Source of the DNA: Paramecium tetraurelia
Lineage: Eukaryota > Ciliophora > Oligohymenophorea > Peniculida > Parameciidae
DNA: 64,000 bases
NCBI RefSeq assembly: GCF_000165425.1
Contig: NW_001799010.1
Span: 125,739 to 189,738 of the forward strand
Direction of reading: 5' to 3'
In this document: piece by piece, positions 36,968 to 48,800 of the stretch
Position numbering within the stretch: position 1 is the stretch's first letter
Layout of the letters: every line of letters starts with the position of its first letter
The notes under the pieces: model-generated
What the model was told of the DNA's origin: nothing
Seen by the model: only the letters and a program-made list of their open reading frames with translations
Databases searched by the model: none
Program-made: the position numbers and the translations under genes

Positions 36968-38367
36968 ATATCCTGAGCATTACATGCTTGATATCGAGGA
37001 GGTATTTATTTATATTATGTTCAGAAGAAACCAGCACAGTAATAGAATTTTATGCCATTTCTACCTTATGGAGTCATATCCAATCTTGAGAACCAAGTGA
37101 ATCGAGTCAGAAGTTAAGTTGAAATAAAACAAGAGGATAGATAGATGATTAAGAATGATTCATAGGCATCTTTAAAAGATGATGTTTTGTGTTTACAAAA
37201 TATAAAAGGAAATGTGAAGAATGCATATATTAAGAAGATTAGTTCTCTACTTAATGTAAGTATGGAGGAGGATAAAGAAAAATTGCTCCCTTCAAAAAGA
37301 ATAAAGGATAATGTTTCTTCGAACTCTTCGAAATAATTTGAAAATGAGGATTTAAAGATGCAAAAGAATCGGGAAAGTGCCAGAAATTCTAGATAAAGGA
37401 AGAAGTTATATATTGGATTATTGGAGAAAAAGGTTGAAGATTTGAATGGGCAAATAGAGGGGCTTAGATAATAAACAGAGATAACATTCAAGCATATTCA
37501 CAATATAATTGAACACAATACATGTTTCAAAGGAATGATCATAGAACAAGCTCAAATATTTGATTAATTACAAAGCAAAGACCCAGAGACAACTGAAGGA
37601 TAGGAGATGCAAGCATTGCTCACGGACTCTTATAAATTAAAATTTAGTGCCACAGGTTCAAAAAGAAAGCAATATATTAGATATTGCTTTTAGAATGTAG
37701 CCCGAATTCTGATGGATGGTAATTATGGGACTCTGCTATTTGGAAGTAATTGTCTGCCAAAGAATTGTATATTTTATAAAAGATTAATTCAGTTCAAATT
37801 CTGGAAGATGAAGAGTTGCATGAATATGTCAAGCAATTCAAAGAAATCACTGGATGTAGCGAAGACAAAATGCAGCATTCAATAACCCATATTGTGAGAA
37901 GGATACTTGAGCACAAGCACTCTTTTTCTTAGTAATATGGAAAATATATCTTTAGTTTAATTAAATAGATGAAATGCAAATCCAAAGATCTGAGGATATG
38001 TTAACAGTAACTCGATGATTAGATAGATGAAATGACAACTTAAATGACTCCCCAATAATTTACATCCCTCCTAATCAATCTCAATAAAGTATTAAATTTG
38101 AATCAATCATAGGATGAAGTAAAAGTCAAAGAAAATTATTAAACCACAAAATCAGACATTTAAGCCTAATAGTTACAATAACAACAACAATAATAACAGT
38201 AATAATAATAACAATAACTTCTGAACCAATACAAGTTTTTACCTTAAATTTCTCTTGAGTTATTACTTAATAATAAGAATACGCCATTCTTACTACCAAG
38301 TAATTTAATGATAGACCCACTGTAATTCAATGATTTAATTTAAAAGAAGCTTTGTAAATAACCATGA
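36939..38367 (+). CDS. bZIP transcription factor with poly-Gln
   Basis: 460 codons with introns 37002-37024 (23 nt) and 37767-37792 (26 nt). The basic region at about residues 130-150 reads KNRESARNSRQRKKLYI, followed by a Leu zipper (LLEKKVEDLNGQIEGL). The N-x2-A-x2-S-R core residues for DNA contact are present. The C-terminal half is mostly helical and ends with a Gln tract at about 395-412 coded by CAA, CAG, TAA and TAG mixtures, a likely activation region. The target genes are unknown. Confidence 0.9.
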
Positions 38368-38614
38368 TTTATTATTATTTTAAACATAATTCAATTTCAG
38401 TTGTATTTTCAATGCTTAGGAATATACTTCCTATCAATTAATAAAATAATAGATTAAATTATTGGGAATTCAAATAGTTAATTATTAGGAAATGATTGAA
38501 TTTAAAGGAATTGTAACAATTTTTTATATAAAATTATATTAAATTTAATATTAAAGTTCTCTCATACCTAATATTACACCAATTGTATTAAATACAACTC
38601 TCAATTTATAAATA

Positions 38615-39696
38615 ATGAAATTATTCTTAATCGGCTCCTCATTATTTATTATGCAACAATAGATGAGAAACAAATAAATAGGTATAGTCACCAAAGTTGC
38701 TACAACTGTGCACACAATCTTATTATTTTTATTAGTCGTGTCGGCTTGCTTGAAATTGAATCAAGATTTCTTAATTTCTATTTTATTAGCTCAAGCAGTC
38801 TGGCAATAGCTGGTAATAGAGACACTTCATCTTAGATTAAATAGATTTAATTATTTAGAAGAATAAGAATAAATTAGAAAGAGATTTGGGCTTTCAACCT
38901 AAAAAAGCAAAGATTCTTCTTTATGGTAGTATTTTTAACATTCTTTAGGTATTATAGAAAACAACTTATATTACCAGCAATTGTTTTAGCGCTTTTTTTA
39001 TTTACAGAATAGTCATATGAGGATTTAGAATATTGTTTTATTTCTGTCCATGGACTTCTATAAATTTACCAAGGTTCTATTATTCTTGTAGTTGGAATCA
39101 GAATGCATATTGAATAGAATGATGACTATAATACTGATTTAGAAAGTGAAGGATTAATAATGAAAAGCAATATGATGTTGAGGAGATCAGAAGTCAGAAC
39201 ACAAAGGTGGAAGACTTTTGTAAATCTAATAAAGAAGTTTTATGTCAAGGCCTTAGCAATATATTTCTGTTTAAGCGTGATTTATGAATTCTATGCCATC
39301 TTTCTTAATATGCCACCTTTCGATTTACTCTCATTTATTTGTAATTATTATCAAACCCAAGTTTCAATCTATGCCTTAATTATTTGTTAACTGCAAATTC
39401 TTTTAGTGCTACTATATATAGGAAATGCCATCATTCAAAAGAGAGTGAATAGAGTTAAAAGGCTCTATGAGCATGTGACAAAGGAATAGGAAAAGCTTTT
39501 TGTTGAAGGAGGTAAATACTTAAGCGAAGTAATCTATTTATCGCTTACTATTATTATATTTTTATATTATAATAGTATGTCAGGAAAAATTGTAACTAAA
39601 TTAATCGATATGAAAGTCAATTAGTTTGGTTTGATTGCAATCTTACTAAACACAATTAGAATTATTGAAAAAATTCATAAATCATATTAATATTGA
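38615..39696 (+). CDS. Multi-pass membrane protein, unknown
   Basis: 353 codons with one 23-nt intron at 38926-38948. About six to eight hydrophobic helices, for example ILLFLLVVSACL, LILPAIVLALFLF, GSIILVVGIRM and IYLSLTIIIFLYY, separated by short basic loops. No signature motif and no recognised family; receptor, channel and transporter are all possible. Its last 15 nt overlap the last 15 nt of the convergent HP1-like gene. Confidence 0.7.
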
Positions 39697-41405
39697 ATTT
39701 ACTATCATGTAATCTAATAATAATGTTGGACAATATCTTTTCAATGTGTCATATTCCACATAATATTGATCCCCATCCTCATAAAGACATCTAAAAAGAA
39801 GTTTTCCTATTAAAAAATGATGAGATTCAATGGTCTCTACAATTATTTATTTTAATTTGACCTCATTTAACTCCATATCATAGAGAATCAATTCAGTATT
39901 CATAAAGTTATTTTTAATATATTAGACTCCAACCTCTTTTAGCTTAGGTATTATTAGAATGCTGCATCTGTTAGTCCTGTTTAATTTAATTTTCTCCAAT
40001 TATAGTTTCTATATCTCCTGTTAAATTTATTAGCTAGTTTTCACACTAGTTTGAATTTTTGGTTCTCTATAGAATAATTGCATGAAAGGAAATTTTTCCT
40101 TTTATTAACCCTCTCCTTTTTGTTCTACCTCCATTATTTGAGAAATGAAATTTTTTTCAGTCTTTTTATTGACATTAGAATCCTCTTAGGTAGTATTTTT
40201 AATTATTTTTGGATTGAAAACTGATTTCACAACTCTAAACTTTGAACACTAATTTTTAAGAGAACTTGTTGAAACTGAAACAAAATTTTAAATATGGACA
40301 TCTTTTAATTTTTCTAACTCATTTAATTATTATGGTTTCTGCTACTATTCACAATCTTCTGTTAACTGCAAATCTATTTCAAAAGATTCTTCTTAAGGTT
40401 AGCTTATTTTTTCTTGAACATCGAAGCTTGATAAATTATGTGTCTTAGGGAATTCTAAAGCTGTCTTGTTTTTTTCTAATTATTAACTGTTCCACTAAGA
40501 TAATTTTATGGGTTTTTCTTGATTTTTATTTTGTTAAATTAATTTTGATAGTTCTGTATTTTCAGGTTCATTGAGAATAATTTAACATTCACAAACACTT
40601 TATTATTATTATTATTATTATTATTATTCTTTTAACTTAAAATCTATTTCTGCCTTTAAGTTTGTGATTCTTTTTTTTTCAATTTTTTTTCTTATAATTC
40701 ATTTTAAATGAGCAATTTAATATCTTTTTCTAACTCATAATCAATAGATTCCTTCTTATTTTACTTACTTTTTTTCTTGTTTTGTTTTGGCACTTCATAT
40801 CTAATTGGGGATAGGCTTGTTATAGAGATTACTTCATTATTTTCTTATTAATTTAGAATTTTTCTAAAATTGTTTTTTTATTTGCATACTTTTTTTTAGA
40901 TTTTTTAATGTATCTTACTATTATTTGAGGTTAAAAAATTTTGTTTCATATATGTAATAATCTTCTATGCCTTATCAAATGGAGATGAGGTATCCTAAGA
41001 GCATGATACAATCTATTTTTCGCACCCAATTGACTTTTTTTTGAGATTGGTATTAACTTATTAGATTTAGCAAAACTTCCCTTTTATATGGACTCGTATA
41101 CCATTTGTATTTTGAGCAACCTTTTTGTAGTATAAAGAATAGCAAAGTCTTGTTTCTAAGCGTCTTACAAAGTTAAATAAACTATGGATACCTTACTAGA
41201 TAACTTGATATACTCGTGAAATTGGAAACAGGTTCCCATGACATTTGCTATATTGTCCATCCCAGCCATTTAACAGCATAATAGGTTCTTTTTTTGAACA
41301 TTTTCTTACCATAAACAAATTCTACATCGTAAATGTCTAAGGAATGAATTAAAATATTATACTATTGTCATCACTGTCAAACTCCCTCTCTTTACATTTG
41401 CTCAT
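39682..41405 (-). CDS. HP1-like chromo/chromoshadow protein
   Basis: Chromodomain near the N terminus (YDVEFVYGKKMFKKRTYYAV, KWLGW, SWEPVSNF), a long Lys/Gln-rich hinge, and a chromoshadow-like C terminus (LFRCLYEDGDQYYVEY, CPTLLLDYMI). HP1-class proteins bind methylated histone H3 and silence chromatin. Introns 41337-41362 and 41164-41191. The hinge of about 380 residues is much longer than in HP1. One frame step is needed in the A-runs at about 40670-40692, where an A8 and an A9 run lie close together; without it the frame loses the shadow domain. A Gln run (TAA repeats) follows. Confidence 0.75.
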
Positions 41406-42244
41406 AATATTTAAAATAGTTTGTCAAAATAAATGCAGGAATATTATAAAACTACATTTTGATCATAAATTTGAACTGAAATCGCCAAAAGTGATTATCA
41501 ATTTACTTTTTCTATTTTAGACATTCTAATTATGTAGTTAATCGAATTAGCTGGTACTATGTTTATAATTGAATCAATTAATTAGTCTAAGCTTTTTCTA
41601 ATAAATATTATAATTTAAAAGTTAAAACCAAAATTATCTCTTCTTTTAGTTTTCGGATTCTCTGTATTTAAGTAATGATAGATAAAGGTTCTAAATTAAA
41701 ATCTATTTAATATGAAAGATATCTGCAATGCTCGTTTAAGAAATAATAACAAAAATGAAAGGATAATTAACAGATTATTGAAGATATCAAGTTAACTTAA
41801 AGGAAAAGACAAAAAAGAATAACTGAATTACCGCAGTTTCTATATTAGTTAGATACCATGCAAGAATACTAACAAATGATATATTAAATGTTCAAGATTA
41901 AAAAATTAAGCATAAACTCTAAAAGTAAAATGCCAATTTGAGCTTAAAATGAATTATAATGGTTAATGCATAATTTGAAAGGTTGCATTCAACAAATTGC
42001 AATTGCTAAAAGATCCTTTCTAATATTCATTGTTTATTTAAGTTGCTATTCTTCCTTCAGAGACATATTAAAATCAATTTCAAGTTGTTGATTTCTTAGA
42101 TACTCTGCTTTGGTATCTTCTTAATAAGTGTAGTGTTAGATAAAATTATTGTTATTGAAATTTTAATTAGTTAAAAATATAATTTTAGAATGTCAATTAA
42201 TAATGTTTGCTTAAAGGGGATTGTGAATATAAATATATTTAATT
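41406..42244. other. Intergenic with one decayed frame
   Basis: Divergent starts. Apart from the remnant at 41675-41941 I see no feature. Confidence 0.4.
41675..41941 (+). pseudogene. Decayed small ORF
   Basis: ATG-initiated, 88 codons plus stop, with one in-frame TGA at 41756-41758. Composition on both sides of the TGA is Lys/Gln-rich and protein-like, and no intron boundary removes it. Most simply a small pseudogene. Confidence 0.3.
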
Positions 42245-43464
42245 ATGGAATACACTTATTACCTCTTTTATAATTCAGGCAGTGGTGGAAACAGAGGCTA
42301 ACAATTCTTGTAACTTGATGTAAATTCAAGTATATGATAGTAAAAAGAACTAAGTTTCAACATCAAGGATAGTCATTGTCGGGTGAAGTTCTACAATATT
42401 TGTGATAGTAAATCAAGAGAAGTAGGATTGTAGCAGATAATGAAATAAAAATAAGAAAACATCCATGTTGTGATGGCTGGAGGAGATGGATCTATAATGT
42501 GGATAGTGGAATTATTATTGCAGCATTAAGTGAGTATTCATAGCTGCATTATAATTCCATTTCCTTTTGGAACTGGAAATGATTTCGCAAATACATTGGG
42601 ATGGGGCACGACAGTACCAAACGATGTGATTGGTATGGACAGCATAGTGTTGAAAGGGTTTGTTGAGGAGTGGATGGAGGGAGTAGAGTCATATTTCGAT
42701 GTTTGGGATGTGGATATTAGACTATAATAAGTATGTAGACATGATTGTATGATAAGGGTGGATATATAAGTGAGATCAAAAGAAATGAAAATGGTGTAGG
42801 TGAAATGAAATTGCAATTAAAAGATTAGAGATATTACAAATAGATGATTAACTATTTTAGCATTGGAGTTGATGCACGCATTGGATTTGGATTTGATAAG
42901 AATAGGACATCCAATTAGTGTTGCAACAAATGTGTTTATTGTTGGGAAGGATTTAAGAAGATGTTTTTGAAAACTCCAAAAGTTAATCAATCTATTGAGA
43001 ACATCCATAATTTGAATGATGATGATCTTTTAGAAAGTGGGTTGATATAGAAATCAAAAGATGAGATTGTTGTTCCTGGAAATCCAGTCAATTTATTGTG
43101 TTTGAATATCAACTCTTATGCTGGGGGATTGAAAAACATATGGCTCAACGCTTAATAAAATTAAGTTAAATCATATTCCAATATTCCTTCTGTTTCTGAT
43201 GGATTGTTGGAAATTCTCTCATTCAACTCCATATTAGGATTGGGCTCAGAACGATTGATTCCTGGTTAAGCTACAAGGTTGAGTTAAAGTAAAGGCCCAC
43301 TCAAATTGAATTTCAAATAGAATGAACTACTGCGAACCTATTTCTAAATAGATGGTTAATATTTTTCAATTACCAATCCAAGTTCAGTTCTCATTAGATC
43401 TTGCTAATCATTGCCATAGGGTAAAATACGTGTTTTAATCAATAAAAAGGGTCTACTGAAGTGA
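42245..43464 (+). CDS. Diacylglycerol kinase
   Basis: Phosphorylates diacylglycerol to phosphatidic acid. 390 codons with introns 42320-42340 (21 nt) and 42800-42828 (29 nt). Catalytic domain: VVMAGGDGSIMW with the GGDG motif at about residues 72-75, then PFPFGTGNDFANTLGWG. The accessory domain follows with YFSIGVDARIGFGFD and NSYAGG. No C1 domain, PH domain, EF-hand or ankyrin repeats: only the bare catalytic unit, so recruitment must come from elsewhere. All catalytic motifs look intact. Confidence 0.93.
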
Positions 43465-43756
43465 TTATATTATATTTTTAATATGATTATTTTATAATAA
43501 TAAAAATGCTAATTTTTATCAATATAGAAGTATTATAATTAATTACTTTTAGTTTATCTTACATGTTATGTTTCATCCAATTAGATTTCTTTTAATATTA
43601 AGATTAATTAAGTAGAGTTATAATTTTCAAAGATTTATCAAAATTCTCATTTCCAAAATTATATGCTGCATAATACTATAATTAATAATTGATATAACAT
43701 TAGATTTTATTTTTGAATCAATATATAAATTTAAACTAATAAATATAATACAAATA

Positions 43757-45637
43757 TCATTGTTGTTTCTATCTCAATAAGTATAAAAACATCATAGCCA
43801 TCATTCTGAAAAACAGAATTATAGCCACTAAAATAACTAAACATTTCCAGAGACCTAGAGTTAAGTCATATGTATCAATAGGGCTACTGTTCTAAATTGT
43901 TGTACCAAGAAACTCATCACTTCTTGAATCAAATTCATTCCAAACTAAGGCTTCAAATGCATATTTCATTGGACTTATGTACTAAACCCAACCAATCCAA
44001 TCCATATATAAGGATTGATTAGCATAAAATCCAGAGAAAATGACCAAAGGCATTAAAACAACAGGCAGAAAACCTGAGGCAGCTTTCACATCGGTAAACA
44101 TGCATCCTGCCATTAATCCTAGAAATAATAATATTTAAGAATTACCAAAACTATTTCCACTCAAACCAAGGAGAATGCAGATAACAATGTTAATTATTAC
44201 AATATCACCTGATTTATCATTCAAGTCTACCATCCAATAACAGATTAATTATTGGATTATTGGAAATAATATTAGAAAAGGAATTTCAACGGAACTTTTG
44301 CCAGTAAAATAAGCAGCAGTAGTATAGAGTTTAGAATTCTCTTCTCTTAAGAAAACTTCTCTCTCATCTGGAAATTAAATAATAACTGGGTTCAATGCTC
44401 CCATAAAACTGCTCATAACCAAAAAGAACAAAACTCCTATAGTACTCTATATTCCTTTATATCCAGGCTCACTGCCAGCAGTCCAAAATATTCCTCCAAT
44501 TAATAATCCAATAAAGATGGTCATCACTACTCTACCTCTAACTAACACTTTGTCTCTTTTCATATTAATCATTCCTCTTCTAAAGATTTCCTTAACTTGA
44601 AATGCAAAAGTAGTTTAGATTGTTTATCTTTGTATTGCTTCTTTCTTAACTGCCTAGATCTGACTTAAAATCTAATTTTCAAATTAATTATTGTAGTGAG
44701 TGAACAATGTTTGATAATGAGGATGATTAGAATCTTCATGATGCATCACACTCATCAAATAATCTAGAGGATTAGAATGAGCGGGACACTCAAATCCAAT
44801 GCCTTTAAAATAATCAACCATTTAATCTCTCCTTCCCTGATAAATAAATTTGCCTTGCACCAGAAGCATAACTTAATCGAACAAAGTATAAATGTCTGCA
44901 CTTGGTTAATGAATTGTAAAAATGATTGTTCTACCTGAGCTTTGGGCTAGTTTTTTGAGCAGATTACTATTCTCATATTATAAAATATCTACATTATAAC
45001 AAAGGCTGTAAACGAATCCAATCCAGAAGTTGGTTCGTCTAACATGATACAGTACGGATCACTGACCAATTCTACTCCGATTGATGTTCTTTTCCTCTCT
45101 CCTCCAGATATACCTTTTATAAGAGCATTACCAATCTTTAAATATTATTTAAATTTGTACTAATGTATTTTAACAACGCTCTAATTTTAATGTCTTAATT
45201 GCATATTCCACTTTATCTACTTTCTACTGCGGATCTGCATACTTCAAATTGGCTACAAACTCAAACGTTTCCCTAACAGTTAATGTTCCGAATAGAACAT
45301 CATTTTGCATCACATAGGATGAAAACTAAGCAAATTAATCACTGTTGTAAGGTTATCCATTAGCCGATATTTCACCCAGCAATTAAACATTCCTTGACAA
45401 AGAGATTCTTTTTGCCAAGATATTCAATAGCGAGGTCTTCCCTGCTCCAGATGCACCCAAAATGGCTGTTACTTCACCTGGATGGCAAATTCCCGATATC
45501 TTGTTTAGGATTGTTCTTTATTCTGACACTCCCTTAGGATTCTTTATAGACACTTAATAAGTTAGGTTTTGAAAACTGACTGTTACTCGATTAGTTTGAC
45601 TGATTTCTGTTGTAGGTACAACTGTTGCTGCTTTCAT
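43757..45637 (-). CDS. ABCG-family half transporter
   Basis: 610 codons with introns 45136-45160 (25 nt) and 44967-44992 (26 nt). ABC cassette first: Walker [10 protein letters not shown] at residues 61-69, signature [15 protein letters not shown], Walker [15 protein letters not shown], and switch HQPS. Then six membrane helices in the ABC2 domain, the first at [17 protein letters not shown] and the last at [14 protein letters not shown]. This cassette-first order and size are those of ABCG (WHITE-type) half transporters, which dimerise to move lipids or hydrophobic compounds. Confidence 0.95.
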
Positions 45638-46044
45638 AAATCTAATTTGTTTATTAATAATTGGAATTCCAAAATTCCAAGTTATTTTCCTCAATTAAAT
45701 TTACAATTTCGATAATTCCAATCAAATCTGATAAGACTGGATAAGTAAATTCTTTAATAAACATTCTAAAATCCTAAATTTCAATTATATAATATTCATT
45801 TAAATATGATGAATCCAACTCATAATTTTAGAAAATTTATCATGTTTGAAATTATAAAATAAAATACTAATTATAATAAAAACCTGTATTCTTAATAATC
45901 CCTCTATATACTTATTTTGTGTTGGATGATTGATTAGAATTTTCGATGATTTAATATTTAATCTAAAATTATATTAATAAATAATTATTAATTATCTGCT
46001 CAATAATTTGTCAATAAAAATTTATCGAGCAATTAAATAAAATA
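45638..46044. other. Intergenic, nothing found
   Basis: A/T-rich; a small imperfect inverted repeat at 46002-46031 (GCTCAATAA ... TTATCGAGC) lies just before the next start. No other feature. Confidence 0.4.
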
Positions 46045-46443
46045 ATGAAAAGTAATTAAGAATTCGAAGAAGAGGTAGAAAATTTAATCAGAGAAGCAGT
46101 TTCAAAAAATAATACAATTATGAGGGATGATCTAGAAACTACAGGAAAGTCACCAAAAAAATAGTTCTTTTAAAATAGAAATAAGATTGATATAAATGAG
46201 GCTTGGAGGGAGATTGAAAAATTATTTGAAAATTTCTCTATTCAGGAAAAGAAATCAATCGAAAATCCAATTTTGAGAGAAGAATAAAAAGTCATAGAGT
46301 AAATTGAAATTTTAGAAACACCATAACCAAAGATGCATTCACTTTAGATAGAAACTACAAGAACTAAGGAACCGAATGAAGAAATGGAGAAGGAAAGAAT
46401 TAACTGCATCGTAACAAGAAGGTTTAAGTTTAATTTGGACTGA
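46045..46443 (+). CDS. Small acidic protein, unknown
   Basis: Intronless 133-codon frame, Glu/Lys/Gln-rich and helical (EEEVENLIREAVSKNN; INEAWREIEKLFENF). No domain. Composition suggests a disordered or coiled-coil protein. Confidence 0.55.
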
Positions 46444-46870
46444 TTTTGTTGATGACTAAATTTTAAGTTAATTTTATAAATTTATAAAATTTTAAGTATT
46501 TAAATTATTACTAAATTTAGAAATAAAGTATTTGAAATCGATTATTTGCTTTCTTCATAAATCAAATCAATTATTAAGAATAAAGAGATATGTTAAAATA
46601 ATTATTTGAATTTAAAATAAATTATTGAAGTCCAAATTGAATGGCCAGAGAAATACTTTGACTAGTAAAAGAGATTAAAAGAAGAAGAGTAAATGATTAA
46701 TTACAAATTCAAGTAAGTTGGAATCTGTTGATCTTGCTTACATAAAATTGTATTTATTGAACTGGATAGTAGTTTCTTAGATAAATCTATTATAAATAAT
46801 TTGTTAATATTTGTTATAAAAAATATATGATATTGTAAATAATTTAGATATATATAATATTATTTAATTA
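46444..46870. other. Intergenic, nothing found
   Basis: A/T-rich, no supported frame. Confidence 0.4.
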
Positions 46871-47010
46871 AGCGGGAAAATGATTTGTTGATTTCAAGGT
46901 AATCATAGAAGTAGAATAATAATTATATATAAATTTGGTTTGTTAAGTTTTATAAACAATATTTTTCTCTCTAAATACTAAATAATTAATTTCTAAATAA
47001 TGGGTTCTTA
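46871..47010 (-). pseudogene. Internally deleted copy of the small RNA
   Basis: On the minus strand it keeps the PSE (AACCCATTATTTAGAAATTA at 46987-47006), the following TATA-like block and AATATTG-TTATAAAACTTAA, then jumps directly to the 3' part (CAAACCAAATTTATATAT ... CAAATCATTTTCCCGCTT). The central GC-rich hairpin region is missing. It is a third, dead copy of the RNA at 10185-10373 and 11320-11506, in opposite orientation. Confidence 0.7.
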
Positions 47011-47056
47011 ATAATAGAATTAAAATTAATAGCTAGTTTTGAGATTAAATTAATTT

Positions 47057-47530
47057 CAAATGGTTTCTCCAAGATACAAGTTTCTCAAACTTATCAATTT
47101 GGACAATTTTATTAGCTCACACTGCAAGAACCTCAATAAGATAATCATTTATCAATTGATTTTAAATTCTTTATGAATAATCAATAATTATTATTGATGA
47201 ACAGTAAGAAAGATATAGCAGGTTCAATCAGTACACTAAGAAGAGTAATTATTTTAAGAAGATCTTATTGATTATGAAGCGAAAGGTGATGACTAATTAT
47301 ATGTTATGGCAATCAAATTTAATGTTTGTGAAGACTACCTCATAAGAATCAATAATTTATCAAGTGATTTAATATTCCAAGGCTATCTCATAAAAATACC
47401 AATGAAGAATTAGAAGACATTTCCAGTTATTCATATTCAAGAATAAAAGGAAAATTAGAATGTTTATTGAACCCTAAAGCTAATTCATTAAGATGTAATG
47501 TGGATCATAATTGTTATTAGTTTATCTAAT
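47057..47530 (+). pseudogene. N-terminal fragment of the LysM-TLD gene
   Basis: Matches the first third of the LysM-TLD gene at 7970-9623, through the LysM domain and up to its first intron. At least two one-base frameshifts are present, and a Trp codon (TGG) in the intact gene reads TGA here. It lies 47 bp from the dead RNA copy with the same divergent orientation as at 9.6-10.4 kb, so gene and RNA were copied together and inverted. Confidence 0.85.
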
Positions 47531-47741
47531 ATATTGTATGTTTGAATCTGACGAAAGTGATTTGAATTTTTGATATTATATATGATAAATCTTTAATTAT
47601 ATTTGAGTATAATTATTATTATAATAATTATAATTATATTATTATATTTTCTTGAAATTTGAATATATAATTAAAGCAAATATTATTATTTATTAACGAT
47701 TATTACATATTATAAGATATATTATAATTAGTCAATCAACG

Positions 47742-48452
47742 TCAATGATTTTTGATTTACACAAAGTTCTGGCGTGGTTTGAATAACACTTTATTGTAAA
47801 CAACATCTAAACCAAACAGAGTGGCAAATAAAATTGCGTACATGGAGACAAGTTCGAACTTGGAAAGTAAAGCTTGAAAGCCATAGACATGTTATTCATA
47901 TATCAAATAATGAAGGCCTATTTTGAAATATTATATATATATACCATAAATTCCAAAGTAGAGTACAACGTAGACAAAGTAGATTAAGTCCTTTGATTCT
48001 CATCTTTAAATGAGGCTATTTTTCGAATTGGTTGAGTTACCTAAAAATAGTCAGATGACTTACATTAAAATCCAGTTTCCTCCGTGAACATAACACATAA
48101 GGACCATATCAATTTAACTAACATCTCTATTGGCGAAGATCAACTTGGGGTCAATCAGAAACATTGTCCAAAACATAGTCATAACTATAAATATAATTGG
48201 ATTCATGCACTAGTATGCATAGTGAGTGAAAGTGTGATGTCTTGGGATGTTGATAAGCCATCCTCTTCTACGGATGAATTTGAAGTCTTCCACGACCTGT
48301 GGGATGAGGAAGGAGTACATGCACAAATTGCTGATATTTGTCAAGTACTTTATTTAGTTCCAGAATTCTTCGATTGATTTTGAGTCAAAATTGACATACA
48401 TAAAGTATGTGTGCACAATCAATTGCACTAAATGTATAATTGTTGGAATCAT
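47742..48452 (-). CDS. AIG1/FAR-17a family membrane protein
   Basis: About 220 codons with introns of 23 nt (near 48042-48064) and 27 nt (near 47917-47943). Six hydrophobic helices, with YLTNISNLCMYSFLI, MTMFWTMFLIDPKLIFANRD and CYVHGGNW, which carry the Asn, Thr/Asp and His positions of the androgen-induced-gene-1 family; members hydrolyse fatty-acid esters of hydroxy fatty acids in animals. One extra base is present between KDENQ and LIYFVYVVLYFGIYG (about 47985-47994); no intron explains it. Confidence 0.7.
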
Positions 48453-48800
48453 TTGAGTTTAATATTATTAATGAGAATTATCATTATTTAATTTTCATTT
48501 TAAAGTGTTTACTCTTCTAGAAAATCTTAAGATTTCTTTAATCAAAAGATTTAATCAACACTTTATGGTTTTATGCTATAGATTTAATAAATTAGTCTAA
48601 ATCTAAGCAAAATATAACACTAGATTTATAGTTGTTGATTTTGAGAATTTAGTTAATTTAAATAGAAATAACAAGATGTAAACTAAATTTAAATGTATGA
48701 TAATATTCTAACCAAATGGATATCAAAATGATTGTTCAAATTTTGAAACAATTAAATAAATAAATATTTAAATGATGATTTAAGTAAATTTTGTATAAAA
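48453..48800. other. Intergenic, nothing found
   Basis: A/T-rich stretch between the start of the AIG1-family gene and the 3' end of the next minus-strand gene. No feature. Confidence 0.4.

Noticed and set aside
40597-40630. Microsatellite (TTA)n as a stand-alone repeat feature
   Set aside because: It is part of the HP1-like coding region and encodes a Gln run.
48084-48377. 97-codon plus-strand frame
   Set aside because: Antisense to the AIG1-family protein, whose family motifs are on the minus strand.
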